Assembly (NCBI GenBank): GCA_003996215.1
Contig: QJPP01007526.1
Coordinates: forward strand, 186,001 to 250,000
DNA length: 64,000 nucleotides
Reading direction: 5' to 3'
Origin: Jaltomata sinuosa
Lineage: Eukaryota; Streptophyta; Magnoliopsida; Solanales; Solanaceae
Below are positions 50,292 through 63,136 of this stretch, piece after piece. Position 1 is the first letter of the stretch. Every line of letters begins with the position of its first letter. A model generated the notes under the pieces. That model made no database searches. It was given only the letters and a program-made list of their open reading frames with translations, and had not been told where the DNA came from. The position numbers and the translations under genes were made by a program.

Positions 50292-50531
50292 GGCCCCGTT
50301 TGGCCATGAAAATTAAATTGAAGTTGGAGTTGAAGTTGTGTTTGATCATGAATATAAATTGGAGTTATTTTTGACTTTTTGTGAGAGTGAAAACAAGTGA
50401 AAACAAGTTTTTCTTGTTTTTTAAATTCCAAAATTCAAGTTGAATTCCGGAATTTTTAATTTTTTATGGCCAAACACTATTTCAGGAATTCAACTCCGAA
50501 AAAAAGTAAAAAAATTTCATGGTCAAACGCC
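50292..50531. mobile_element. GTTTGGCCAT-type MITE
   Basis: Left CCCCGTTTGGCCATGAAAAT and right TTTCATGGTCAAACG are inverted, and a TTTTTATGGCCAAACAC block lies inside. The SINE at 50544 inserted at its right edge. Confidence 0.75.
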
Positions 50532-50543
50532 CACTTAATCTTC

Positions 50544-50745
50544 TGTTTTTTTGGTTTCCCACCCGGTGTCTGGTACCCGTATTGGAGCGCGACTATATCC
50601 GAATTCGCGCCGGGAAGTCCCACATTGGGAGGTAAAACGCTCCCTAACAAAGGTGACTCCATCCCAGGGGGACTCCAGACTCGAACCCGAAACCTCTGAG
50701 TAAGGATAAAGGAGTACTTACCACTCCATCACAACCCTGATTGGT
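50544..50745 (-). mobile_element. SolS-like tRNA-derived SINE, 202 bp
   Basis: On the minus strand: head GGTTGTGATGGAGTGGTAAG, B box GGTTCGAGTCT, body through GGGAGCGTTTTACCTCCC, and 3' end GGTGGGAAACCAAAAAAAC. Target duplication CGCCCACTTAATCTTC (50528-50543) / CGCACACTTAATCTTC (50746-50761), 15 of 16 matching. The full-length state and target duplication make this an unambiguous SINE. Confidence 0.92.
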
Positions 50746-50967
50746 CGCACACTTAATCTTCAATGAAAAAAAGATCGACCTTATCAGTCATGTCATGAGT
50801 CATGACATTGGGTCAGCTGACAAATTCGGATTTATACCCATGCAATATGTTTATTTAGTTGTTTTATAATTCTACCTATATGTCCTTGCATAGTACTCTT
50901 CTATAAGCACTGCTGGTTTTCTTTGTTTTTAACTTCATATATCCTTTTGTTATGAGAAAAATTATTA

Positions 50968-51212
50968 CTCCATCCGTTTCAATTTGTTTGACCTATTTTG
51001 ATTTAGCACGGAGTTTAAGAAAGTAAAGAAGACTTTTGAATCTTGTGGTTAAAAATTAAAGATATATCAGATATATCAAAATGCCTTTGAATTTTACGGT
51101 CTAAAACATGTCATGTGGAAAGTTGAAATTGAAAAGTTGCTAAAAAGGGAAAAGACATTTTTTTTGAAACGTACTAAAGCAAAGTAGGTCAAACAAATTA
51201 AAATAGAGGGAG
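50968..51212. mobile_element. Stowaway MITE
   Basis: Ends CTCCATCCGTTTCAATTTG / AAATTAAAATAGAGGGAG flanked by TA. Confidence 0.85.
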
Positions 51213-51686
51213 TACAATATTTTATCCCTTTGTTGCCATATGGCAAGCTCCTGAAAAAGTTATTTCGTTATCCTATTCATCAAGCTTTTAAAATATATAT
51301 TTTTGGAAAAATATTCGCATGAAGTGATTTTTCAACAAAAAAAAATCTTTTGAAGAATATAACAGTTTGTATTTGATTATTCAATTTGATTTTTTGTTTA
51401 TTAATATTATTGTAATAATGATGCTTTGCCAATGTTCTAAGGCTGTTTTTGAGGGGGGAAATTAGCTTCCAAAAGATACTCCTTTCGGACTACTTTAATT
51501 ATCACATTTTTGATTTACATGTTCATTAGAAAAATATTAATCAAAGTGTAATTTGATTAAGTTATCTTTATTTATTATTCCTCAATTTTAAACTTCTCTC
51601 TTTTGCACTATATTAATATTTCTTCATATTTATAATTAACGGTAAAGGTGGAAACAAACAATTAATTATACCTTGATTTTTTAAAA

Positions 51687-52653
51687 GGGAAAAGGGTAAA
51701 AAAATACCCCTCTATTTTCAAAAATTGGTTATATTTACCCTCTGTCATACTATCTAGCTAAATATACCCCTCTCATCACCAAAGTTTTCACTTGTACCCC
51801 TCAATTGAATGGAAATACTCAATTCAACAAAAATAACCCAAATTTAATAAAAATAAAATCCTAATTTATAACCCGCCCGCCCGACCCGACCCACAACTAA
51901 ACAATTTTCACTGTAAAATCCTATTTTATTCAAGCTCTTTGACGTTGACTGTCACACACTTAATCAATAATACATTAAAAAAATGCACTCAGTAGATTTT
52001 TAGTCCAAACAAATTAGGGGAGGAGGAATTTCTTAATATATTTACAATAATAATAAATATGTCTCGGTTCAAACTAAAATTGAATTAGCTATAATATATT
52101 TACAAATTTGAAGAAATTGAGGCAATTTAAAATTTTGATAAGGTTTTTTTTTGCAACATTATTTAATTATTAGACTTATGCCCTTAAACTTTTTTGAAAA
52201 ACTTGTGGCCTAAAAGAAACCATAAATATTTGTGTGAATATAAATCATCTTATTGAGATAAAACAAGAAACTTAAAGTTAAACTATTTTTTAATATAAAA
52301 AATATTATTATTTAAAACAAACTAAAAAGAATAATACATCAAATAAATTGAAACACATAATATAATATAATATTAACCATATTTTGAACATAAAACTTGC
52401 TTTATTTAGGAAAAATACGACGGGTAAATGAGATTTGGGGTATTTTTTAGTTGTGGGCTGAGGCGAGCGGGTTATAGATTAGGATTATTTTTTTTAAATT
52501 CGGGTTATTTTTGTTGAATTGGGTATTTCCATCCAATTGAGGGGTACAAGTGAAAACTTTGGTGATGAGAGGGGTATATTTAGCCAGATAGTATGACGAA
52601 GGGTAAACATAGCCAATTTTTAAAAGTAGAGGGGTATTTTTGACCCTTTTCCC
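51687..52653. mobile_element. Foldback element with about 210-bp inverted arms, Mutator-type
   Basis: Left GGGAAAAGGGTAAAAAAATA and right TATTTTTGACCCTTTTCCC are inverted, and the arms continue through ACCCCTCAATTGAATGGAAA / TTTCCATCCAATTGAGGGGT and GAATTGGGTATTTCC. The 9-bp TTTTTAAAA lies on both sides (51678-51686, 52654-52662). The central 550 bp is AT-rich and non-coding. Confidence 0.88.
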
Positions 52654-53102
52654 TTTTTAAAATGACAAAATTATACCTTGATTTAAATTGACATTATTTT
52701 GAACATCTATTTTTAGTAATAACGGGAAGTAAAGTGATCAGCAATTACTATGACAACTCAAAAACATTGGAGTATTTTTTTTTCCAGAAAACTTGGTCAA
52801 TATTTAAACATGCAACCAAACTTTAAAGACGTGGTAATTTCATAAAACAGAGTCATTAGGTGAGATGAGATAATTAAGCCGGTCATATTGGCCACAAATT
52901 AACCGTATTTTTCTGAAGACTATTTTGACCAAAAGAAAAAATAAGTTAAAAAAGAAAAAAGAAAGAGATCAGTGCAATTGAAGACAGGAAAAACAGTGTT
53001 CAAAAGAATTAACAGTAAATGTAAGATTTAATTATTTAGTATTGTTTTGTTTATGAACTGAAGATTCAATTGATAGAAGGAAAATTATTTTTTTATAAAG
53101 TG

Positions 53103-56100
53103 ATGGATAGGTATCAGAAAGTGCAAAAGGCAAGAGCAGAGAATCCTATAAAGGAAAATGAGATAAGAATAACAACACAAGGCAGATTGAGGAACTACAT
53201 TACTTATGCTACTAATCTTCTTCTTCAGGTGCATGCTTTACCTTTTTCATTCATTCTATTTTTGGCTATTTTTTGTAAATGTTTATGGCCATTTCTGCAT
53301 TTCTTATTTTGCAAGTTCAAGTATGATCTCAGTATCAATTTTGTGTGACAGTGTTTGATTAGATACGAAATTTAAGAAAGAACAAAAATCTTTTGAAATG
53401 TGTGGTCTAAAATAAGTCATAAAAATTTGTATGACTATAAACAATCTATTCCCTTTGTTTCAAATTTGTTGTGATTTTCTTTTACAAGCCCTTTAAGAAA
53501 CACTAATTAGGAGGGTTCTTTTAACTATTTTACCCTTTTCATTGGCATTTGAATGATCATAACATCACCCATAATTGAGGTGTTTGGAGTCTAACTACTA
53601 AGGGTAAAATGGGATAATTTTGTCTTCACATTCTAAAACGACAAATAATTTTGAGATAACTATTTTTAGAAATCATGGCAAATAATTTGAGACTGAGGGA
53701 GTAATTAAGAGTAAAATGAAAAGTTTATTGTTTCCGGAAAACATTCTTTTTGGGAAAGTTAATATCCCAAATGGTCACTCAACTAAGAAGTCTTTACTCA
53801 CTAAGTCACTCAACTTTGATTTTCACTCCAAAAGTTACTCACCTAATAACTCTTTTCTCAAAAAGTCACTCAACTTTTATTTTTACTTCAAAAGTCACTC
53901 AACTATAAATGTTTTACTTACAAAGTCATTCAACCTATTTAATTAATTTTTTTATTAAAATATGTTGCTATGAAATTTTTATTTAAAACCAAAATGCTAA
54001 AAAATAAGAATATCCATTTAAATTTTAAAAATAAAAAGAAATATTTTTTATAGAGTTGAATTTTAGTTTAAATAAAAAGTAAAAGAGATGATAAAATAAT
54101 AAATATAAAAAATAAATATGACAATAAATATTTTTTTTTTCTAACAACAAATATTGAACCTCCTTAAATTTTCATTTGCTTATTTTTTTAATAAAAAATA
54201 TGAATATTATTAATTACACTATTTAAAAATATTATATCAACAAATATTAGGATATGTTTAAAATTTTGTTTTTAAAGATAAAAAGAAAAAAGTTGGCTTT
54301 TAAAGTAATATAATATTAATACTCCAATAAAAAAAATTAAAAGGAAAAGAGATTATAAAATAATAAATATTAATACTCCATTAAAAAAAAAAGAAGGATT
54401 CAACGGGAGGTCAGGACATAGTTTATATATGCCAACTTCTTTCTTCTTATCCTTAAAATTTTTTATTGCAATATTAATATTATATTATTTTAAGAGCCAA
54501 CTTCTTTCTTCTTAGCTTTAAATATTTTTTTAAGCATATCCTAATATTTGTTGATATAATATTTTTGAATAGTGTAATTAGTGATATTCATAATTTTTAC
54601 TAAAAAAAATAAACAAACAAAAATGTAAGGAGGTTCAATATATTTCTTGTTAGAAAAAAAAATATTTGTTGACACATTTATTTTATATATTTTATTTTAT
54701 TATCTCTTTACTTTTTATTTAAACCAAACTTCAACTCTAAATTTTTTATTATTATTCTTTTATTTTCAAGATTTAAATGGATATTCTTTTATTTCTTTGA
54801 ATTTTGATTTTAAATAAAATTTTCATATTAGCATATTTTAATGAAAAAATTAATTAAATAGGTTGAGTGACTTTGTAAGTAAAATATCTATAGTTGAGTG
54901 ACTTTTGAAGTAAAAATTAAAGTTAGTGACTTTCTGAGAAAATGGTTGTTAGTTGAGTGACTTTTGGAGTAAAAATCAAATTTGAGTGATTTTCTGAGTA
55001 AAAACTTCTTAGTTAAGTGACTATTTGGGATATTAACTCCTTTTTGGGACAGACAAGAAGGACACACATAATTGGTAAGAAAGGAGTACTTTGTTTTTGT
55101 ACAATTGAAAAGTACCAATCATTCTATTTGAATTAGATTGATATCAATGGATCTTAAATGCTGATGAAAGTTCTTTAATAAATAAACAATGAGGGATGTA
55201 TAAGTACATTATAAATGCAAGAACTTGTACCTTTTTATTCTCTGTGTTTCTTTGGCTGTTTTGTGAAATGGTGTATATATGGTTTATTTGTTTTGAGATC
55301 CTAGTTTGTTGGTTTACATGAATGTGGATCCATGCTGGTAAAAATGGATCTTTTGATAAATGAAAGATGTAAGAAAGATATTAGGATAGGTTAAAATTAC
55401 ACCTTAGTTTGAGCAACACTACAATGTAACAATTTGCTTGTTATGCCCTCAGTTTCCATTGAATCGCTAGAAACAGAGGATTTAAGGTTTCATGTTTCTG
55501 TGAGTTTAGCGTCTTGACATATTTATATCCTGCTTCATTTTGTAGGAGAAAGGATCTAAAGAAATTGCGCTCAAGTCTATGGGAAGAGGCATTAGCAAAA
55601 CAGTAATGATAGCGGAACTAATAAAGGTGCAGCGTATTGTAGCACGTCTATGTGATTTTATCCACTTACTGAATTCTCTTTGAAAGTATCTTTCAATAAA
55701 ATGTATGTATCTACTTTCTGTTTCCAAACTCAATAAAGCATGTAACAGTGTAATCTTTATGTAACAGAGAAAGATCGCTAGCCTTCATCAGATCACATCA
55801 ATTGGTTCAACTGATATCACTGATACGTGGGAACCTTTAGAAGAAGGACTTCTTCCGTAAGATGCATCTTTGATTTGGTCCATGAAATATTTTCTTCTGG
55901 TCTCGGATGTTTTGACGGATTGCTCAACTTTCTTTATTATTAACTAATAATGCAGGCTGGAGACTACTCGTCATGTGTCAGGCATAACAATTATCCTTTC
56001 AAAGAAGGAGTTAGATACCTCATTAGCCGGGTAATCATGATTTATGCTCTTCCTTTTCTTGAATCTGCACTAGTAGAAACTGCACTATGGTAAAAATTGG

Positions 56101-57312
56101 CATTATTACTTATGATGATATCGTGATTAATAATATTAGATTTGGCCATCTGGTTTAGTTCAAAACCATACCTCTAACGTACTTCTAATCGTTCTTTGGA
56201 TAAGAACTCAAATATTTAACTGAAAACTGCATGTTTAGTAATACTGCCTCATTCAGATGCATTTGTATAAGATATTACTGGTATATTTCTTATTTAACTT
56301 CTCGTATAAACTAATTTACACTATTTGATCATTCGAAAAAGTAACTACATGTAACTGTCCATGAAAAGTGGAATTGGTAACCTGGAAAATAAGGCACATT
56401 ACGTGCTACAATACGTTAAAATACAGTGATGTGAAAATGCTTTAAATCCATTTCTCAACATCCCACTTGGTACCTGTAGCCACTATGGATATCATCAAAT
56501 TGCAGATGCTGTAACTATGTCTCTCAGTCTCTGTGCCCGCACTTTTTTCTCTTGCCCCTTTCTTCATATTAAGATCATGTTGCAGACGTGCAGCGCTTTT
56601 CAGGTTTCGGCCTCAAGACACACAAATCGTCTCATAATAAGTAGTAATTTGCAGGTACCAAGCACCTATTCCAGCAGATCAAGTCAGACCATTGACTGAA
56701 TATGATTATGCAGGAGGTATATCGGTTTGACTTAATCTTTCTTTTCTGCATTATCTTGTGAAATTCTTGTTTCGTCCAGCAATATGCAGCCCCTTATTTT
56801 AAGCAAAGTACTATAACTTTTCATCAGTCTGTCTTAATCTATCAAAAAGAAGGGGGAAAAAGACCAAAGGAGAAAATTTTGCCAATCTTGGTTTACTGTA
56901 CACAGGGCGTTTTAACGATGGTGTGCCTGGGTATGGTGGAGATGCCGGATGGAAAGGAGGGCGTGGATATAATGGTAGAGGCCGAACTGGTGGAAGGGGT
57001 CGTGGTTATCGTGGACGTGGTAACAACTATGGTGGACAAGCTGGTTCAATGCCCATTCAAGGCCAGGGTATGCTACAACTTTTTCACCTAAGATATATAG
57101 TACTAACTAACTAAACTTTCATGTAAAAAGGTATTAGTTCTGCTATTATTCTGATGTATAGCAAAATGTGGTACTCATGTCTTATCTTTTAACACGAGAT
57201 CGGATTTCTTGCAGGTCGGGGCCAAGGACAAGGACAGGGACGGGGACGGGATAGAGGTCGTGGTCAGGGTGTTAAATCAGATGGTCTTGTCCGGGCACCA
57301 TCTGAATGTTAG
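53103..57312 (+). CDS. ALBA: Alba-domain DNA/RNA-binding protein with RGG tail, 7 exons
   Basis: Exons are 53103-53228, 55546-55626, 55768-55856, 55956-56030, 56655-56716, 56906-57067 and 57215-57312; GT-AG throughout, 693 nt, 230 aa. The Alba fold covers about residues 18-85: ENEIRITTQGRLRNYITYA, then KGSKEIALKSMGRGISKTV with the conserved nucleic-acid-contacting loop, then KIASLHQITSIGSTDITDTWEP and a final beta strand GITIILSKKELD. The linker YQAPIPADQVRPLTEYDY is followed by a Gly/Arg-rich tail of RGG/RGRG repeats (about residues 150-218). This is the long RGG-bearing plant Alba class (Arabidopsis ALBA4-6 type), cytosolic/nuclear RNA-binding proteins associated with mRNA and stress granules; R-loop and chromatin roles are reported for the class. 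An in-frame ATG 36 nt upstream exists, but MDRYQKV is the family start. Intron 1 is 2.3 kb because a Stowaway MITE and a foldback element sit in it. Confidence 0.94.
53459..53701. mobile_element. Stowaway MITE in ALBA intron 1
   Basis: Ends TTCCCTTTGTTTCAAATT / AATTTGAGACTGAGGGAG flanked by TA. Confidence 0.8.
53756..55039. mobile_element. 1.28 kb foldback element in ALBA intron 1
   Basis: Left AAGTTAATATCCCAAATGGT and right complement GAGTTAATATCCCAAATAGT open two inverted arms of roughly 550-600 bp each, with a loop near 54340-54440. A perfect 10-bp direct repeat CTTTTTGGGA flanks it (53746-53755, 55040-55049). Near each end a unit around GTCACTCAACT repeats about every 60 bp, giving open frames on both strands that are artefacts. 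The target size suggests a Mutator-type origin. Confidence 0.92.
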
Positions 57313-57387
57313 GACAAGTTATTGCTATTTTTATGAGGTCTCCACGCTTGTGTTCATCAAAGTCTAACAGAAACTCAAGCCTAAGCT

Positions 57388-57583
57388 CCCGTTTGGCCAT
57401 AGATTTTGAAGTTGAAATTTGAGTTTTCCAAGTTGAGATGTTTGGAACTTGAAGTTGTGTTTGAACATGCATTCTACTTGGAAAAAGATTGAAGTTTTGT
57501 GAGTGGAAGTCAAATTTCACCATCAAACAAATATTTGAGGACAAATTTTCAAAATCTGATCCAAAATCTATGATCAAACACTA
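57388..57583. mobile_element. GTTTGGCCAT-type MITE downstream of ALBA
   Basis: Left CCGTTTGGCCATAGATTTTG and right ATCTATGATCAAACAC are inverted. It starts 75 bp after the ALBA stop codon, probably in the 3' UTR or just beyond. Confidence 0.8.
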
Positions 57584-59922
57584 ACTAATACACCTCTCAT
57601 TCTTTCAAGTTCTTTTAGTGCACATCTGAATTACTACTATCTTTTAACGAAATTGAAAATAATGTTTCTTGAATTGTGGTTAGCTATAGTATAAATTTTT
57701 TGTGGTCATGCATAACTAAGGTCTACTGGCGAAAGGATCAAACTTGGACGGATCAAAATGGTCTAAGCTTATAAATTGGTAGGTTGGACGGGTCATTTTC
57801 ATGAGCTGATTCTGCCATCCCTACCTCTACATAGCTTCTAAAATGATTTCTTAATCCCAGATATGATAACTATGTTTTTAAGAAATTAATTTACAAGGAA
57901 ATTAAACAAATTTGAAATAGAGAATGAGCCTAGCAGAAAGACGCAAGTGCTCAAGGACATGCAGGTTAATAGGATTTATTTAAAGCATGTAACACAGCTT
58001 AAATTGATTTTGGTCATCTCTGTACCTCGTTTTACAAATTGTACATATATACTTTACAATTTTTAGGAAATTTAATTTATGAGCAATATCATTTTTATTG
58101 TTAAAATACCACGTTAATTAAGTCATAAAAAAAAGTAGAGAAGAAGAAGAAAAAATTAGTTAGTTTAATAAATTTCTTTTATCTGGAGGTGATGAGAGAT
58201 AAGCTTACTTAAAGTTGCATATAATTATTATAGTCCAGGTCAAGCTCTTCCCAGTTCACTCTTTTCTTTGCCGTTAGCTTATTTAAATAATTATTCAATT
58301 CCTTTTTGTCTTGACATCTCATCTCACTTAAGATATTTTTTCTAATCCATTATCTCACTCAAAAAAAATAAATTATTAGTATTTGTTATGTTGGTCTTAG
58401 TTGTAGTGCTGCATAAGCCACGAGGTCGGCAAAGAATCCAGCGCAAAAATTCAACTGTTTGAGGAAAAACTAACACCACTTTTTCATTAAGTAATTATTA
58501 AATTTAAGCTTTTACATGCTATTTGTCTGAAAGTAAATTATTCCAACTCCACTAATTAAAACATTTTTCACTTGAACTTGAAGTTTTCTTTTTGATAATT
58601 TATTACTTTCCACGAGGATTAAATTGAAGAAGAAATCCAAATCCAATTCATGCTCCCTAGTTTTATACTTTACACCTGCACCTCAATCAGCGGGTAATAA
58701 AAGGGGATAGTAACAATAATACTAATACTAATAATAATTATTATTATTATTATGAGAGTAATTACTTTTATATTGTCAGGTACGTGCGAGAAAGGGAAGG
58801 GGCAGAGTTAAGATAAGAAAGATATTTTTATCGGTTTTATATTCTTTTGTTTACTTTTCTTTTAAGTTTTAATAATAAAGCTATTAATTATATCATCAGT
58901 TCACTACTTCACACTAATAGAAAAGTAATTCGTATGATCAATTACTCTTTTTCTTACATTTTATTTTATGTGACACTATTTCATTTTTATATTAAAAAAT
59001 AATTTAAATTAGTGATATGATTTTGTAGACACACAAATATCATGGCATGTCTCAATTTTTGCTGAATGCAACAATCTATAGGGAAAGAACCGTAAAGTAA
59101 GAAAAAGAAAACTAGTTTTTTCTTTTTTGTATATTGAGCAATGGAGATTGGAGAGTACTAAATAGGAATAGTACTAAATTATCTCATAAGCTATAATGCT
59201 TAAATCTATCAAGAGCAAAAACTCCATGTTGAACCTTGATCTCCCCTTCCATAGTATCATATCTTCATTATGTCAAAGACCTTTGTTTTCAGGAAAATAT
59301 GCATATTTGTTTTGTCTCTCTTCAAATGTGTACGATATTTATCTTGTTAGATTCAAGCAAGTATTCACAATTTTTAATAATAGTCCTAAGAGGGTGGTAA
59401 TATATATCATCGTCTTTGATAAACCTGACGGTAATTAAGTAGGTAAACCGTTTTCACTTTTAATTCCTTATGTCTCATTTCTTTTGCTAATTTTAGCCCT
59501 TGCTTAGTGCTCGACAATTATATAGTAAGGCTAAAGGTAGGTCTCATCTTACCTGGATATTCCAATATCTACTTTTGTTGATCTATCTCTAAAAATTCCT
59601 TCAAGGAGCCCTTATCTTCATATGATAATCAGTATTCAGTTAATCGTTATTGCATAAAGAGGACACCAAACTATTTACTACAGTCTACATATATAATATA
59701 AATTGAACACGAGAAGTTATGTATGTTTAAATTAACCCAAAGGAAAAGCAAATATATATATATATATATATAATAGTACTAAACAAGAGCTGTTAATTTT
59801 GGCTTGGTTTCCCACTTGGAAACATGAGGCTTGTTTAATTATAAATAACAGTCCATTAAACATTATGTTCAGCATTCCCACAAACCAATAAAATTCTTTG
59901 GTGTTTTTTCTTCCAAGGAAAA
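57584..59922. other. Intergenic between ALBA and the receptor kinase
   Basis: AT-rich, with a microsatellite at 58708 and a (TA)n at 59753. An 80-codon frame at 59196-59438 has no recognised domain. Confidence 0.5.
58708..58752. repeat. (AAT/ATT)n microsatellite, inverted
   Basis: ACTAATACTAATAATAATTA then TTATTATTATTATTATGAG forms an AAT-rich run that folds on itself. Confidence 0.85.
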
Positions 59923-62785
59923 ATGGGATCCTCATTATCCAACACTATTTTCAGTTGTTTTATGCTCTTGTTTGTGATGTTGATCTTTATAACTAATTCT
60001 TCTCAACATGTTCTTGCTAAATCTTATCTAAATGCTTCTGAAAGACATTCAATTAATTCAAGTTCACTTGAAACATTTTCTCTCTTAAAATGGAAAGCAA
60101 GTCTTGAAAATGCAAGCCAAACACTCCTTTCCTCTTGGTTTGTTACAAGCAATAGTACTAGTTCTTGCCATTGGGGTGGCATTTCTTGTGATAATATTGG
60201 AAGAGTTAACCAAATGGATCTTGCAAATTATGGGATTAGAGGTAATCTTCACCATCTAAATTTCACTTCTTTTCCCCATCTCCAATTAATTAATCTTTCC
60301 AATAACTCACTCAATGGTACACTTCCAAGAAACATATTCAATCTTTCAAGATTGAGTTTCCTATATTTGAATTCCAATCATTTTTCTGCAATCATTCCAC
60401 ATGAAATAGGATTATTGAAGAATCTCAAGCACTTAGACTTGTCGAAAAATCGCTTTATTGGCTTTATCCCTTCATCTATTGGTAACTTGACTAAACTTGA
60501 GATGTTATTCTTATCTGTTAATGAACTCTATGGCCCTATCCCTCCAAGTTTTGGTAACTTGAAATCCCTTGTGCATTTGTGTATGCTTAGAAATAAACTC
60601 AATGGATCCCTTCCAATAGAGCTTGAAAATCTTACACATTTGCAAACTTTTCAAGTAGCAGAGAACAATTTTTCTGGTCACTTGCCACAAAATGTGTGCC
60701 TTGGTGGATCACTTACTAGATTCATAGCATATGATAATAACTTTATTGGTAGTGTCCCTAGAACCTTGAAAAATTGCTCTACATTATTTAGAGTTAGGCT
60801 TGATGGTAACCAATTATCTAGCAACATATCAGAAGTTTTTGGTGTCTATCCAAGTCTAGTTTACATGGATTTGAGTCACAACAAATTTTATGGTGAGTTG
60901 ACATCCCAATGGGGCTTTTCTCATAATCTAACCAGCTTGAAGATCTCCAAGAACAACTTGTCTGGTGCCATACCAATTGGTATAGGAAATCTAACTAAAC
61001 TGGAAATGCTTGATCTCTCTTCAAATCACTTGACCGGCGAAATTCCTAAAAGTTTTGAGAGGCTAACTCTCTTGCTGGTTCTTGATTTGCATGGAAACAA
61101 AATTTCAGGAGAAATACCTATAGAAGTGGGAAAGTTGTCCAAACTTACAAGACTTGACTTAGGTGCAAATAATATGAGTGGCAAGATTCCAGGAGAAATA
61201 GGAGATTGTAGGCAGATTTGGAACTTGAATTTAAGCAAGAACATGCTAAACACCACTATTCCTTCTAATTTGGGAAATTTGCACTCCCTAGTGTATCTTG
61301 ATCTCAGTTATAACATGCTTAGTGGTGAGATTCCAGGGCATGTAGGAAACTTGCGAAGTTTGGAAAGAATGAACCTTTCGCATAACAACTTGTCTGGTTC
61401 AATCCCGCGTAGTTTCAATGAACGCGTTAGTTTGAGGTCAATCGATATATCTTGCAATCAACTGGTCGGTCCCCTTCCCAAGATCAGGGCATTTCAAAAT
61501 GCGTCGCTTGAAGAATTAAGAGATAACAAGGATTTATGCAGCAATCATACTGGTATGAAACCTTGTGCTTCATTGACGAAAAAAGAGAGAACAAGTAGAA
61601 AGCTTATACTGACCTTAACTCTGTCTCTTACTTTGGTTGCCCTGCTTCTACTTGTGATTACTAGTATATTTTTTCGAACAAAAAGGAAAAGAAATATTAG
61701 TATTCAGCCTAGAGAACCATCCAGGCATTCTTTTTCAGTTAGAAGCTTTGATGGGAAAATAGCATATGAAAACATAATTACAGCAACAGAGAACTTTGAT
61801 AGCAAATATTGCATTGGGAAGGGAGGACATGGAAGTGTCTATAAGGTTGAGTTACCATGTGGTCAAGTTGTTGCAGTGAAAAAAGTTCATGCATTAGAAG
61901 ATGAAGAATCTGATGACAACTTGAAAGGTTTTTCAAAAGAGATAGAAACTCTAGTAAACATCCGCCATCGAAATATTGTGAAGCTTCATGGATTTTGTTC
62001 CCACGCGCGCCATTCCTTCTTGGTTTATGAGTTGTTGGAAGGAGGAAACTTGTCACAAAACCTTAGCAATGAGGGTAGAGCAAGAGATTTAAATTGGCTT
62101 AAGAGGGTTGATATCGTCAAGGGGGTAGCAAACGCGTTGTGTTACTTGCATCATGAGTGTTCACCTCCTATAGTTCACAGAGATATATCAAGTAACAATG
62201 TTCTATTAGATGATGAAGGCAATCCCCATGTTTCTGATTTTGGCACTGCCAAACTCTTAAGGCCTAATTCCTCCAATTGGACATCGTTCGCTGGAACTTT
62301 TGGCTATGTAGCTCCAGGTATATATATTTTAACTAGTAGTAACTTTTTTGAATTCATTACTTCAGAATCTGTAACTCTTACACTAGTTCATTTCTAATTT
62401 GTTTGCAGAGCTTGCTTACACAATGAAGGTAAATGAGAAGAGTGATGTTTACAGCTTCGGGGTGCTATCACTAGAAGTTATTTTAGGTCATCATCCAGGT
62501 GATCTTATTGAAGCTATATCATCATTTTCGCCAGCATCAACCACCAATGGAACGCTGTTAAAGGATATTATTGACAAACGGCCACTAGCTCCCGGAAAAC
62601 AAGAAGCAGAAGAATTGATCAAGATCACAAAGCTAGCATTTGTTTGTCTTCGTCAAAGTCCTCAAGCTAGGCCAACTATGAAGCAAGTTTGTGCATCTTT
62701 ATCAAAAGAAAATTTGCCTTCAGGAAGCTTGTTCTCCACTGTTACATTAGGCCAGTTGCTTGAACCAGCACTACTAAGATGTTGA
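59923..62785 (+). CDS. LRR receptor-like kinase, MIK2-type (LRR-RLK subfamily XII-like), 2 exons
   Basis: Exon 1 is 59923-62317, exon 2 is 62409-62785; a 91-nt GT-AG intron splits the APE motif codon. Joined protein: 923 aa. In order: signal peptide (about 1-32); LRRNT_2 domain with CHWGGISC (about 50-90); 18 plant-type 24-residue LRRs (about 94-526) with many N-glycosylation sites; a CSNHTGMKPC cap; transmembrane helix 561-584 with an RTKRKR stop-transfer; kinase from about 625. The kinase has the G loop (GKGGHGSV, 632-639), VAVKK lysine 653, alpha-C Glu 673, HRD Asp 754 in HRDISSNNV, DFG at 772-774, APE at 797-799, and DVYSFGV. All catalytic residues are present, and it is an RD kinase, so it looks active. 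The closest type is MIK2 (MDIS1-interacting receptor-like kinase 2), a plasma-membrane receptor for plant and fungal peptides; known MIK2 has about 24 LRRs, so this ectodomain is shorter and the ligand is unknown. A (TA)n tract lies about 150 bp upstream. Confidence 0.95.
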
Positions 62786-63136
62786 GCTTTTTGCATACCT
62801 TTTGCGTTATTGTATTTGTTATAGGAATCTAATGTGTTACAGTGTATAAATTACTTCATGTGTTTTTCCCTCCATATGGACATAATTTCTGCTGACATGA
62901 GAAAGTTACAAGGTGAGGAATCGAACTCTCACTGAAACCAACTAGGTCACACAAATATCTTATGACTTATTTTAGACCACAAACAAAGTCATCATTTATT
63001 TCTTAAATTCAATGTCCAATCAAACACCATCACATAAATTTAAACGGAGAGAATAGAATTTTGGAACAATAAGGTATCTAGAGACATAAGGTAATTATTA
63101 CCTCCTACGCCCTCACAAATTGGTGGTATCAAAGCA

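Noticed and set aside
53716..55118. Mirror-image frames on both strands with repeated K-S-L-N-F units
   Set aside because: Both are read-through of the inverted arms of the foldback element.
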